This document shows, piece by piece, positions 17,382 to 26,505 of a stretch of 64,000 nucleotides of DNA; position 1 is the first letter of the stretch; each line of letters begins with the position of its first letter. A program made the position numbers and the translations under genes. The notes below the pieces were generated by a model that worked only from the letters and a program-made list of their open reading frames with translations, was not told where the DNA came from and made no database searches. Source of the DNA: Halobacteriales archaeon YIM A00010 (GTDB taxonomy: Archaea > Halobacteriota > Halobacteria > Halobacteriales > Haloarculaceae); the NCBI GenBank assembly GCA_025041175.1, contig JAKCFJ010000002.1:955754-1019753 (forward strand), written 5' to 3'.

Positions 17382-17403
17382 TTAATATGTTCGCGCGAAT
17401 ATT
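17382..17403 (+). promoter_or_regulatory. Shared palindromic promoter element, site 10
   Basis: Core TTAATATGTTCG followed by CGCGAATATT. The 10-mer is 49 nt upstream of the ATG at 17433. The TATA-like half GAATATTGG is identical to that of site 4. Confidence 0.85.
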
Positions 17404-17432
17404 GGTGGGATCACGGGGCCAATCAATGGTTG

Positions 17433-17711
17433 ATGGCTCCGAAGGGAGACCGAAACCGATCTGATAGATGGTTCGGGCACGAATCCCATTCCCGGATTGA
17501 CCGTATAGAAGAGACTATCGTCCACTGGCTCGCCCGTCATAGCGTTCCGCTACTACACGGTGGCTTGGGGGTGATCTTTCCGTGGTTCGGCGCGCGCAAG
17601 TACGTCCCAGGCGCGAGCCCGGCGCAGGAGCTCGTGATCCGAACCGCTGACATCCTTACAATCAGGCGATTTCAGAATGTTGACTCGAGACTGATTAGTG
17701 ACTGTTTATAA
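17433..17711 (+). pseudogene. YkgB/DUF417-like membrane protein, 3' truncated
   Basis: The first 65 or so residues look like the N-terminus of the DoxX-like YkgB/DUF417 family: HWLARHSVPLLHGGLGVIFP, then WFGARKYVPGASPAQELVIR. Members are usually about 190 aa. Here the similarity stops at RTADILT and the frame ends 20 residues later in unrelated, AT-rich sequence. The intact promoter element 49 nt upstream of ATG 17433 shows the gene was once part of the regulon. It is probably a remnant. Confidence 0.7.
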
Positions 17712-17831
17712 CATCAGGTAAGAATACAAAATAAACATCTGATCCGTGTATTGATCAGCTACCTAGCCGACATCAGATTCGAATCCATTCACACCACACG
17801 AGCGTAGGAATTATGTGTCTTTGTGCCCATA

Positions 17832-19385
17832 ATGGCACACCTAATGCGACGTTCCGTTGTCGTTGGGACCGTCATGCTTTTGCTCGCATGCGTTTTGGTC
17901 GGCGGTCCGTCGTTACTGTTCTCGCCGCCGACGAACGAGATTACTCACGACAACGCGTCGAATCACGAGGCCGAGATTGTGCGTCCAACCGACGGTGAAA
18001 GCGGATTCTGGCCGTATCTCAATTCCCGGCGAGCTTTCGACAAACGAAGCCCGATCAACGTCGTCGTCACCGCCGACACGGAAGAGGTCATCCCGCTACT
18101 GACCGAATCGGACAACAGCAGCTGGGAGGAAACCGACGAGGAACAGGAGGAGGCCGCTCCGGGGGACGCCATCAACGGCGGCAACGACTCCAACGGGAAT
18201 GTGAGCAACGAGGCACAACGATCCAATTCGACAAGGATTCAGTGGAAGCACATCATCAATGGTGAAAACAACTCCAACGCGAACAGCTCCAACGCGAACA
18301 GCTCCAACGAGAACGAAAGCGACGAGCTGCGAATCAACTCGACTGAAATTCACCTGAAACAGACAACCACTGAGGAGAACGACAGCGATGAGGAAAACGA
18401 CTCCACGGATAACGGGAGCGACGACGAGATACGTGTCGGCTCGACCAACGTTCAGTGGCGACAGACAACCGGGGCGAACCGGTACGCCTACGTCGATTCC
18501 GGTGATGGAGACGGCAAGTGGGTCGAGGAGACCGCGCAGATCCACGACGGGACCTACTACGGTCACCGCTACCACATCCGGATGTACGAGAGTCCAAACC
18601 CCAACGAGTCGTGGGTTGCCATGCAGACCCACAGCGAGCATTTCGATTGGTTCACGCTCCGCCACCGCGTTGCGGGTTCGCAGAAGGCACAGATGCACCT
18701 CGAAAAGGATCTCAGAAATCTCCCGCAAGTCGACGAACGCGAGGACGTCAGGCGGGTGTATCTCGGGAACGGGAACTCCTCGGACGGGGACGGCTGGGCG
18801 ACGTTCGTCGATCTCGTTGGGGTGGTTCTGGCTGGACTCGTGATCGGTCTCTCGATGCCAACGGGCGCGCTCAGGCGCGTCGACGAGCGGGTCGATGACC
18901 ACCTAACGGAGGCGGACCGACGCCGGATCAACGCCGTCCGCGAGCGCGTTACCATCCGTCATCTGCTCCTCGCCGGAACGATCGTCGCTCTCGTTGTTGG
19001 CGTACGGATCGGCGGGATCACGCTCGAAAGCACGGACCGCCTCTCGATGCACGCCATTGCCACCGTTCTGTACCCATTCATCGCTGTTGGGCTGCCGCTC
19101 GGGACGTATCTCATCGCCAGCGGTCTCGACCGACAGCTCGATACGGCAGTCGTTGCGGGCGGATCGCTCGCCATGGCCATCTGGCTCGATTATGGCTTGC
19201 TGGGCGTGAACTCGCTCCCTATCGACGTGATCGCCCACCGGATGCTGGTCGTCGTGGCCCTCGGTCTGATCGCAGGAGGGGCAACGCGAAACGCAACCCG
19301 CAACTCCCGATGGAACGACACCCTGCTCGTCGGAGTGGTACTGTGGGTGCTGGTGCTGGCCGGTACCCTACTCGGCTACGTGTGA
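17832..19385 (+). CDS. Membrane protein with sequon-rich extracellular domain
   Basis: 517 aa from ATG 17832. An N-terminal signal or anchor segment is followed by a large external domain (about residues 35-320) and then several membrane helices (about 325-517). The external part contains many Asn-X-Ser/Thr sequons and a low-complexity stretch of Asn/Ser/Glu. A repeat unit occurs three times: NSTRIQWKHI, NSTEIHLKQT and GSTNVQWRQT, with acidic spacers between. Archaeal N-glycosylation of these sites is likely but not shown. The family is not recognised. Confidence 0.7.
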   Translation: MAHLMRRSVVVGTVMLLLACVLVGGPSLLFSPPTNEITHDNASNHEAEIVRPTDGESGFWPYLNSRRAFDKRSPINVVVTADTEEVIPLLTESDNSSWEETDEEQEEAAPGDAINGGNDSNGNVSNEAQRSNSTRIQWKHIINGENNSNANSSNANSSNENESDELRINSTEIHLKQTTTEENDSDEENDSTDNGSDDEIRVGSTNVQWRQTTGANRYAYVDSGDGDGKWVEETAQIHDGTYYGHRYHIRMYESPNPNESWVAMQTHSEHFDWFTLRHRVAGSQKAQMHLEKDLRNLPQVDEREDVRRVYLGNGNSSDGDGWATFVDLVGVVLAGLVIGLSMPTGALRRVDERVDDHLTEADRRRINAVRERVTIRHLLLAGTIVALVVGVRIGGITLESTDRLSMHAIATVLYPFIAVGLPLGTYLIASGLDRQLDTAVVAGGSLAMAIWLDYGLLGVNSLPIDVIAHRMLVVVALGLIAGGATRNATRNSRWNDTLLVGVVLWVLVLAGTLLGYV

Positions 19386-19808
19386 TCCGTCCGAATTCGA
19401 GCTACGCCTCGAAGTTCGCCCGACTGTACGACAACAGGGCAGACGACGACTTCGTGGCAACTTTCACCCGGATGGAACGCTGGCTGTCCGAAGGCATCGA
19501 CGTTGGGAGCGAAACGTTCGCCCAGTTCGTCGAAGATATATCAAGATAACAAACTCTACACCAACGAACTAACACTCGGAGGGGTGCACGTCGACCTCTC
19601 ACGCGTCGATATTCCGGTGCTCCAGCTCACTGCCAAGAACGATCACCTCTTTCCGCCGGAGACGAGCACGCCGTTCAACGACGTCATCACCAGCGAAGAC
19701 ACGACGGTCATCGAATGCCCGACGGGCCACGTCGGGCTGTCGGTTTCGGGACGCTCTCACGAGACCGTCCGGCTGCGGGTCTGTGCGTGGTTCGAGAAAC
19801 GCTCATAA
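19385..19808 (+). pseudogene. phaC: Remnant of poly(3-hydroxyalkanoate) synthase PhaC, C-terminal end
   Basis: Two frames together encode the last 140 residues of a haloarchaeal PhaC. The first reads to about 19549 (FARLYDNRADDDFVATFTRM, ETFAQFVEDI). The second continues from the same point (IYQDNKLYTNELTLGG, then PVLQLTAKNDHLFPPE and CPTGHVGLSV). A single +1 shift near 19538 separates them. The catalytic Cys region and about 300 N-terminal residues are missing. The remnant abuts the stop of the preceding gene. Confidence 0.85.
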
Positions 19809-19823
19809 AACCGTGCTATCCGA

Positions 19824-20891
19824 TCACTCCGACACATCCATCGATCTCAGTTCGACTTCCGTCGCCTCGACATCCTCGACGAACGCTCCTCCTCCGCCGA
19901 CGGCGTAGGTTTCGTCCTCGGCTTCGACGATCAACGTGTTTTCGACCGGAAACGAACTGGTTTGTGGCTCGACCAGTGACTGGCGAACGTCGCGGAGGAC
20001 GCCGTCGAGTTCGGTCGGCGCGTTCTCGTCGTGAAGGTCACAGCCCGTGATCCGTGCGCGAACCGGGGTGTCGGCGCGAAGGTGGAGGGACGCCTGCAAG
20101 ACCGCGTGCCGAAAACTCAGAAAGGTGGCTGGAAGTTCGACAGGGGATGTGACGTACATCTCTGTCGCCATCGGGAAATAGTTCCCGAGAAACGAGCCAA
20201 CAATGACGGGACCCAACTGTTCTTGTTCGAAGACGATGGCCCGATCGGAGCTGTTGGATCGTGAGATCATTTTGTCAGGTGCGACGAGTCCCGTGGCCTG
20301 GTCGATCGTCAACATCGTTGGCATCGGCTGTTCCCACGCACGGGCGACCGAGGCCAATCCATTGAAGTCAGTGTCAGCGTCCGGACTGACGCCGGTAACG
20401 AGGAGGAGAACGAGAACGTCACGCTCGAGTGCGGCGGTGAGTTCGTTCTCGACCTCCTCTAGCAGCCGGTACGGAATCGAGAGCGTCACTTCCTTCTCTG
20501 CGTGACCGAGTAGCTTCGAAATTCGCTTGAGGACGGTCACCCGTGACTTGACGACCTCGAACTGTTCCGCTTGCGGGGTCGACTGTGAGAAGCGCGACTC
20601 GAGTGCGGGCTGCATCTGTTCGAGATCGTCAGTCAGTACGTTGACAGCGTGTTCGGGCGGATGCGCCCTGATGGTTGTCGGGACGACGTGATCGTTTACT
20701 TCCACGAATCCCCTATCAGCCAGCCGCTCGGCGATGCTGTAGACGTACCGCTTCGAGACGCCCGAATCGTCGGCAATGGTGCTCGCCTTCGCCTCACCGA
20801 GCCGCAGGATAGAGAGATACGTATCAACTTCTTTGGCAGAAAACCCCAGCCGTCGTAACGACTCTTCAACTGATACATCGTCCATGCCCAT
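19824..20891 (-). CDS. TrmB-family sugar-responsive transcription regulator
   Basis: 355 aa. The N-terminal winged helix (SLRRLGFSAKEVDTYLSILR, then GVSKRYVYSIAERLADRGFV) is followed by a TrmB-type effector domain. In archaea these proteins bind sugars and control sugar transport and central carbon genes. It lies at the edge of the starch/cyclodextrin locus, in the same direction as the neighbouring GH13 gene and 49 nt beyond its stop, so it is the likely regulator. Start ATG at 20891 or 20885. Confidence 0.92.
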   Translation of the reverse strand: MGMDDVSVEESLRRLGFSAKEVDTYLSILRLGEAKASTIADDSGVSKRYVYSIAERLADRGFVEVNDHVVPTTIRAHPPEHAVNVLTDDLEQMQPALESRFSQSTPQAEQFEVVKSRVTVLKRISKLLGHAEKEVTLSIPYRLLEEVENELTAALERDVLVLLLVTGVSPDADTDFNGLASVARAWEQPMPTMLTIDQATGLVAPDKMISRSNSSDRAIVFEQEQLGPVIVGSFLGNYFPMATEMYVTSPVELPATFLSFRHAVLQASLHLRADTPVRARITGCDLHDENAPTELDGVLRDVRQSLVEPQTSSFPVENTLIVEAEDETYAVGGGGAFVEDVEATEVELRSMDVSE

Positions 20892-20940
20892 ACTGCATGC
20901 GGGCTGCACTTACATCACTCGGTGGCTTTCATCGGGTTGG

Positions 20941-22983
20941 TCACCGGGCACGCAGGACGACGCCATCCTCGATCCGCACGCCGGCATCCGTTCCAACCTC
21001 GGTGTCGGTGAGCAGATCGAACGGTTCGACGGGGCAAGCGAGGGCCACCGTCACGGGAGCGTCCCCGAAATTCAGAACGATCACGAGCGTCTCCTCGCTG
21101 TTCGAGCGCTCGTACGCGACGACTCGATCCGGATCACCGGAGACGACGTCGCAGCCGACCCGTTCGACGCCGGTCGCACGAAGCGCGGGATGGTTCTGGC
21201 GGAGTTCGACGAGACAGCGGTGGAACGTCGTCAACTCGGCGTCGCCGTCGTGCCATCGCATCGTCCCCCGTTGTTCGGTCACACCACGCTCCTGACCGTA
21301 GTAGATCATCGGCACACCGGGGAGCGTAAACGTCGCGGCCGCGGCGGCCCGCATGCTGCTGTCGGCGCACGCCGTCGAATACCGCTCCTCGTCGTGGTTC
21401 TCGAGGTAGCGCATGTGGACGGCCGCCTCGGGGTATCCGTGCCGTCGGGACGCCTCCAGCGCGTCGAACAGACGGGCGGCGGGCGCGTTGCCGGTGCCGA
21501 TCTCCCGGAGCGTCGAATAGAGATCGGTGTCGTAGTGGACATCGAACTCGTTTTCGCGGAACGCTGGATCGCGGGGGACGGTTTCGTCCAGCAACAAAAA
21601 CTCCGGATCGTGTGCTTTCAAGCGGTCGCGGACTTCCTTCCAGAAGCCGTGGGGGACGCCCCACGCGACGTCACACCGGAACCCGTCAACGAGCGGTGCC
21701 CACTCTTCGATCACGGCGAGCATCCAGTCCCGAACGGCGAGCGAGTCGTAGTTCAGGTTCGGGATCTGCGTCCAGGTGAAGTAGTAGCCGGGGGCGTCAT
21801 CGCCCGCCCAGCCGATGTCCGAGGTGTCGCGGCTGGCGGGAACGCGCTCGTAGTGATCGGCGTACTCGGGGACGCCCGCGCGGTGGAGCTGGAAAGCGGG
21901 GTGATCCCGAGAGGTGTGGTTGAGCACGAGATCGAAGATCACCTTTATGTCGGCCTCGTGGAAGCGATCGACCAGCGAGCGAAACGCTGTGGGCGTGCCG
22001 AGATCCGACGCGGTGTCGAACAGATCGGTGATGTGGTAGCCGTGTCGGGTGGGACTCTCACAGACCGGCGTCAGCCAGACCACGTCGACGCCAAGCCACT
22101 CGAGGTACGGAACCCGTCGCTCTATCGCCTCGAAGGTGGTATCGACGGTTTCGCCGGCGAACTCGCGGACGAAGATCTCGTAGATGGTCGCGTCGCGGAT
22201 CCACGGCGGCGCGTCGGCAGGCCGGTCGAACGACGCGTCGGCGTGGATGGCGAGCGTGTCGGCGATGCTGTGGCGTTCCCCGACGGCGACCGCGTGGACG
22301 CGCGATAGCGCCGAAAGCTCGTCGACTGGAATCCGGAGTTCCCGCTCCCCGACACGCACGTCGTCCGCCGCGAGCGGGTCCCGATCGTCGAGGTGGAATT
22401 CGACGTCCGGATCAGCGCCATCGGGTGGGGCCTGAGCCGTCGCAGTGACGATTACCTCCTCGCCCTCGCGCCGGCCATCGAGCCGAACGCGGGGCCGACC
22501 GGGACCGTCGATCACCGTCTCGGTGGTGATGAACGGATCGAACGCGTCCCCGAACGCAAAGATCGCCTCGTGCTCGCCTGGCGGGAGCGCGACATCGAGG
22601 GTCCACTCCTCGCTCTCGCGGTGTGCGCGGTGTCTCCCCATGGTGAAGTCGTTGAACCGACCGATAACGCTGGCCGACTCGATCCCGGCGAGATCGCCCT
22701 CCACGTCGTCCGTGTGCACGCTAAAGCGCGTCTCCTCTCGCGGATCTGGAAAGACTCGCACTGTCTGTGTGTGGGCGCCGTCCGGACCGTCCAGTTCGAC
22801 GCGGTAGGTGCCTGGAACGTCCGGAGAGAGGTGGACGACCGGTCCCGCATCGATGGTCGCCGTGCTTGCCCCGGGTCGTTCGACCACTTCCCACGCGTAC
22901 GTCGCGCTCGGATCGGGCGCGCGCGGCGCCAGTTCGACGGACTCTCCGACACGGATGAATCGAGGCGGACCTGGGTGGTGCAT
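20941..22983 (-). CDS. GH13 cyclomaltodextrinase/alpha-amylase-type enzyme, cytoplasmic
   Basis: 680 aa with no signal peptide, so it acts inside the cell. A long N-terminal beta-rich region (about residues 1-240) precedes the GH13 barrel (ATIYEIFVREFAGE onward). Catalytic residues are visible: the nucleophile Asp in GFRCDVAWG, the acid/base Glu in FLLLDETVPRD and the third Asp in YLENHDEER. The extra N-terminal domain and intracellular location fit enzymes that open cyclodextrins or trim short maltodextrins. It is divergent from the GH15 gene. ATG 22983 is the first start before the divergent promoter. Confidence 0.88.
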   Translation of the reverse strand: MHHPGPPRFIRVGESVELAPRAPDPSATYAWEVVERPGASTATIDAGPVVHLSPDVPGTYRVELDGPDGAHTQTVRVFPDPREETRFSVHTDDVEGDLAGIESASVIGRFNDFTMGRHRAHRESEEWTLDVALPPGEHEAIFAFGDAFDPFITTETVIDGPGRPRVRLDGRREGEEVIVTATAQAPPDGADPDVEFHLDDRDPLAADDVRVGERELRIPVDELSALSRVHAVAVGERHSIADTLAIHADASFDRPADAPPWIRDATIYEIFVREFAGETVDTTFEAIERRVPYLEWLGVDVVWLTPVCESPTRHGYHITDLFDTASDLGTPTAFRSLVDRFHEADIKVIFDLVLNHTSRDHPAFQLHRAGVPEYADHYERVPASRDTSDIGWAGDDAPGYYFTWTQIPNLNYDSLAVRDWMLAVIEEWAPLVDGFRCDVAWGVPHGFWKEVRDRLKAHDPEFLLLDETVPRDPAFRENEFDVHYDTDLYSTLREIGTGNAPAARLFDALEASRRHGYPEAAVHMRYLENHDEERYSTACADSSMRAAAAATFTLPGVPMIYYGQERGVTEQRGTMRWHDGDAELTTFHRCLVELRQNHPALRATGVERVGCDVVSGDPDRVVAYERSNSEETLVIVLNFGDAPVTVALACPVEPFDLLTDTEVGTDAGVRIEDGVVLRAR

Positions 22984-23085
22984 ATCCGTCCGTCGTCGGT
23001 TACACGCTTGGCTATTCCGGTCCAGGATAAATTTGTGAAATAGAATTACACCATAGTTATTATCGTCGGGGAGAAGCCCTAGACG
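22984..23085. promoter_or_regulatory. Divergent GH13/GH15 promoter with shared sugar-locus element
   Basis: AT-rich segment around 23025-23066. It contains ATTACACCATAGTTATTAT; read on the minus strand this gives GGTGTAATT. The string GTGTAAT also occurs upstream of malK (near 26358) and of the CGTase (near 29973). CATAGTT(A/C)TT recurs upstream of malK. A TrmB site is possible. It does not match the published Halobacterium TrmB motif that I know. Confidence 0.45.
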
Positions 23086-25095
23086 ATGAGAATCAGCGAC
23101 GCGTTGAACGACTACAAACGCTATCGGGGGGACGCGACCCGGTTTCCCGGCGAGCGCCGGACGACGACTGGGCGTTTCTCCGGGCGAGACGGGCGGCTCG
23201 TCCACGTTGAGCGGGATGGATCGATCCGAGATTTCAGCTATCCACTGGTCGGCCTGACCGGTGTCGCTCGGTCCCGGTTCGGCGTTCGCCCTATCGACGG
23301 TGACGGAGTGACGTGGTTCGACAGCGAGCGTGCGACCCAGCAGTACCACGCTACCACCGCGCTCGTTGTGACCGGCCACGAGACTGTCCACGGACACATC
23401 ACGCAGTACGATCTCACGCTCGGTGACGTTCACGTCACGCACTTCGAAAGAGAGACCGACGAGCCGATCGAGATCGTCGCCAGCGTGGGGTTTGCTCCAG
23501 ACGGCCGGAACGCGCGTGTCGGGCAGCTCCACCACGGCGACGCTGTCGAGGTGTACCACGCCGAGGAGGTCAGCTACCTCGCAAGCACGCCTGGATTCGA
23601 GACGATTCGTGGCGTTCCGTTCGGCGGCTTCGAGGACCTGCTCGAGGGGACACCCGACACGTATCCCCGCGACGCTCCGGGGAGCTCATCCGGCGAGGAT
23701 CTGTTGAGCGGCGATCTCGTGGGAATCGTTCCTCTCGGTGGGGGCGCGACCGTCGCCACGTTCCTGACCACGCGCGCCGACCGTTCTCGAGAGACAGCGC
23801 TCGAGACGGTTCGCGCGGCCGCCCGTGATCAGGATCCCGCGTCGCTACAGCGCGCGGCCCAGCGCCAGGTCGATCCGGCGATCGGGACGGACCTACCCCA
23901 CGCCGATGCGATCGCGTCCGATCTCCGGGTCCTCTCGTTGCTGTCCGGCCGGACGGGTCTGCGCGTCGCTGGCCCGGACTTCGATCCGTACTACGCCCAC
24001 TCCGGGGGGTACGGCTACTCGTGGTTCCGCGACGACGCCGAAATCTCCCGGTTTCTGCTGGAAGTCGATCGTCGCTTCGACCTCGGTCTCGACGACCGGC
24101 ACGCACGCAGCGCGGGAATCTACCGGGAGACACAGTTGGACGACGGAACGTGGCCCCACCGCGTCTGGCCGTTCGACGCCACGCTGGCACCGGGATGGGC
24201 GAACGATCGGCTGGAAACCGGCAACAGCGTCGAGTACCAGGCCGACCAGACCGGAAGCGTCGCTGCGTTCCTCGCTGTCGCCGACGGAAACGATTCCCTC
24301 GAACGAACGCTCGACGGACTCGACGCCTCCCTCGCTGCCGACGGTCGGCCGGTCACCTGCCAGAACGTCTGGGAGAACATGACCGGTCGGTTCACACACA
24401 CCGCTAGCACCGTCCTCGAAGCGTATTCGGCGCTCGCGGCGACGAACGTCGATGGGATCACGACGCGGGCCACGAACCGTGCCGAGACCGTCTATACGGC
24501 GCTCGACGACCTATGGATCGAGGAACGGGGCATCTACGCCCTCCGGGAGTACGGCGAGGGACACGAGCGCGCCGGCGAGCTCGACCACCGTTGTGACTCC
24601 GCGACGTTCGCGCTTGCGAGCGCCCACCGCGCCTACGACCGGATCGGCGATCTCGAGGAGTGCCGGCTCGATCGGCTCGTCTCACACGTCGAGACGGTTA
24701 TCGAAGCGCTCACCCGTGAGGCGACCGCGGTCTCCGGTCTCGTCCGATACGAGGAGGACAGCTGGCGACAGCGCGAACAGGGCCACGAGAAGATCTGGAC
24801 GGTTGCGACGGCGTGGGGGGCGTACGCCGGCGCGGTGCTGACTGAACTCCTCGCTGACCGTGGCGACAAGCGCACCGACGAGCTGGCTGCGACCGCACGG
24901 GAACTGCTCGCGCTCGTCCTTCCCGGTGGGCCGCTCTGTCTCGACAACGGCTACCTTCCAGAACAGGTGTTCGACGACGGAACGCCCGACAGCGCCACCC
25001 CGATCGGGTGGTCGCACGCGCTCAGGCTGGCGACGATAGCGCTGCTGGACGAGCACGCATGGGACGAGCGACACCCAGTCGCTGCCGAGGACTGA
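23086..25095 (+). CDS. GH15 glucoamylase-type glycoside hydrolase
   Basis: 669 aa. The N-terminal third is a beta-sandwich domain and the C-terminal two thirds an (alpha/alpha)6 barrel (GYSWFRDDAEISRF, EYQADQTGS, HRVWPFDATLAPG). It would release glucose from the ends of maltodextrins. It has no signal peptide, so it is cytoplasmic and works on imported oligosaccharides together with the GH13 enzyme. Start ATG at 23086. Confidence 0.9.
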   Translation: MRISDALNDYKRYRGDATRFPGERRTTTGRFSGRDGRLVHVERDGSIRDFSYPLVGLTGVARSRFGVRPIDGDGVTWFDSERATQQYHATTALVVTGHETVHGHITQYDLTLGDVHVTHFERETDEPIEIVASVGFAPDGRNARVGQLHHGDAVEVYHAEEVSYLASTPGFETIRGVPFGGFEDLLEGTPDTYPRDAPGSSSGEDLLSGDLVGIVPLGGGATVATFLTTRADRSRETALETVRAAARDQDPASLQRAAQRQVDPAIGTDLPHADAIASDLRVLSLLSGRTGLRVAGPDFDPYYAHSGGYGYSWFRDDAEISRFLLEVDRRFDLGLDDRHARSAGIYRETQLDDGTWPHRVWPFDATLAPGWANDRLETGNSVEYQADQTGSVAAFLAVADGNDSLERTLDGLDASLAADGRPVTCQNVWENMTGRFTHTASTVLEAYSALAATNVDGITTRATNRAETVYTALDDLWIEERGIYALREYGEGHERAGELDHRCDSATFALASAHRAYDRIGDLEECRLDRLVSHVETVIEALTREATAVSGLVRYEEDSWRQREQGHEKIWTVATAWGAYAGAVLTELLADRGDKRTDELAATARELLALVLPGGPLCLDNGYLPEQVFDDGTPDSATPIGWSHALRLATIALLDEHAWDERHPVAAED

Positions 25096-25193
25096 TACTG
25101 TCGGCAGCGGTGATCGCGTCTCGGCTGCTGGTGACCCACCAGACAGCAGAGAGATAGTCCGTCGCACTCCCCCCGCAGGTCCGACAGTATGAG

Positions 25194-26312
25194 CTACGTC
25201 GCCACGACAGACGCGGGTGGCTCGGACAGCAGCGACGCGCCGCTTTCGGGATCGAACAGGTGGAGATCGGTCTCCTCGAAGGATACACGAACGACATCGC
25301 CCGTCGTCGGTTCGGTGTCGGAGTCGACCCGAGCGATGAACTCGCCCGGCAGATCCAGATAGAGGTAGTTGTCGCTCCCGACGGGTTCGATGACCTCGAC
25401 AGCGGTCTCGATCCCCGTGCCGTCGACGACGGTGATGTCCTCCGGACGCACCCCCAGCCGAACGGTGTCTCCAACGGCCGACGAAAGGCGCTGTGCCCGC
25501 TCGCCGGTCAGAGTGTATTCGAACCCGTCCGCGTTCGTGAGCGTGACCGCGTTTTCGCGGTGCTCCACGTTCACATCGAGCACGTTCATCGACGGCGACC
25601 CGACGAAGCCGGCAACGAACTCGTTTTTCGGGTGCTCGTACACGTCCGTGGGTGCACCCGTCTGCTGGAGATTTCCGCCGTTCAGGATGGCGAGTCGGTC
25701 GCCCATCGTCATCGCCTCTTCCTGGTCGTGGGTCACGTAGATGGCCGTGATGTCTAACTCCTCTTGCAGTCGCTGGATTTCGGTGCGCATCGTCGTCCGG
25801 AGCTTCGCATCCAGGTTCGACAGCGGCTCGTCGAACAGAAACACGTCCGGCTCGCGGACGATCGCCCGCCCGAGCGCGACGCGCTGTTTCTGCCCGCCCG
25901 ATAGCTCGCTCGGCCTGTCGTCGAGCAGCTCCTCGATCCCCATCATCGTCGCCGTCTCGTGGACCGTCGCCTCTCGTTGTTCCCGGGAGAGATCAGTGCT
26001 CATCCGCAGGCCGAACGCCATGTTCTGTTCGACCGTCTTGTGGGGGTAGAGGGCGTAGTTCTGGAACACCATCGCCACGTCGCGCCGCCGGGCGTGAACG
26101 TCGGTCACGTCCTCACCGCCGATCGTGATCCGACCCGCTGTCGGCTGCTCTAGACCCGCGATCATGCGGAGCGTCGTGGACTTCCCACACCCCGACGGTC
26201 CCACGACTGTGACGAACTCGCCGTCTTCGACGCGCAAGGAAACGTCGTCGACAGCGATGATACTGCCCTTGTCGTACTCCTTTCTCAGATTATCCAGCGT
26301 GACTGTCGCCAT
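25194..26312 (-). CDS. Sugar ABC transporter ATP-binding protein (MalK/UgpC type)
   Basis: 372 aa. Walker A is GPSGCGKST, the signature LSGGQKQR and Walker B VFLFDEP. A C-terminal OB-fold region (about residues 240-372) is typical of MalK-type ATPases. It is divergent from the binding protein and permease genes, with a 193-bp regulatory gap between. ATG 26312 (MATVTLDNLR) is preferred to an upstream frame start that would cover the promoter. Confidence 0.94.
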   Translation of the reverse strand: MATVTLDNLRKEYDKGSIIAVDDVSLRVEDGEFVTVVGPSGCGKSTTLRMIAGLEQPTAGRITIGGEDVTDVHARRRDVAMVFQNYALYPHKTVEQNMAFGLRMSTDLSREQREATVHETATMMGIEELLDDRPSELSGGQKQRVALGRAIVREPDVFLFDEPLSNLDAKLRTTMRTEIQRLQEELDITAIYVTHDQEEAMTMGDRLAILNGGNLQQTGAPTDVYEHPKNEFVAGFVGSPSMNVLDVNVEHRENAVTLTNADGFEYTLTGERAQRLSSAVGDTVRLGVRPEDITVVDGTGIETAVEVIEPVGSDNYLYLDLPGEFIARVDSDTEPTTGDVVRVSFEETDLHLFDPESGASLLSEPPASVVAT

Positions 26313-26505
26313 CTGACAGAGTCTATCCACGAGTAACCATAGTTCTTGCCCAATGAGTGTAATTTGCGAAGTATTATTTCGTACCACTTTGAGGCGATCG
26401 GCAGACGAGCCATCGCTGCTCGACTCGGTTGTTTTCACAACCATCAGTGTCAGCATCGTTCGAAGGATTTAATATGTGAAGGAATAATTCCTCTTACGTT
26501 CATTC
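26313..26505. promoter_or_regulatory. Divergent malK/malE promoter region with palindrome
   Basis: Contains a TATA-like TTTAATATG about 32 nt upstream of the malE ATG. Downstream of it is a perfect palindrome GGAATAATTCC at 26481-26491, in operator position. On the malK side, CCATAGTTCTT and GTGTAATT repeat elements seen in the other sugar promoters of the window. Confidence 0.55.

Noticed and set aside
20776..22308. Long open frame on the plus strand opposite the GH13 gene
   Set aside because: It mirrors the GC-rich codon pattern of the real minus-strand gene, which has clear GH13 catalytic motifs.
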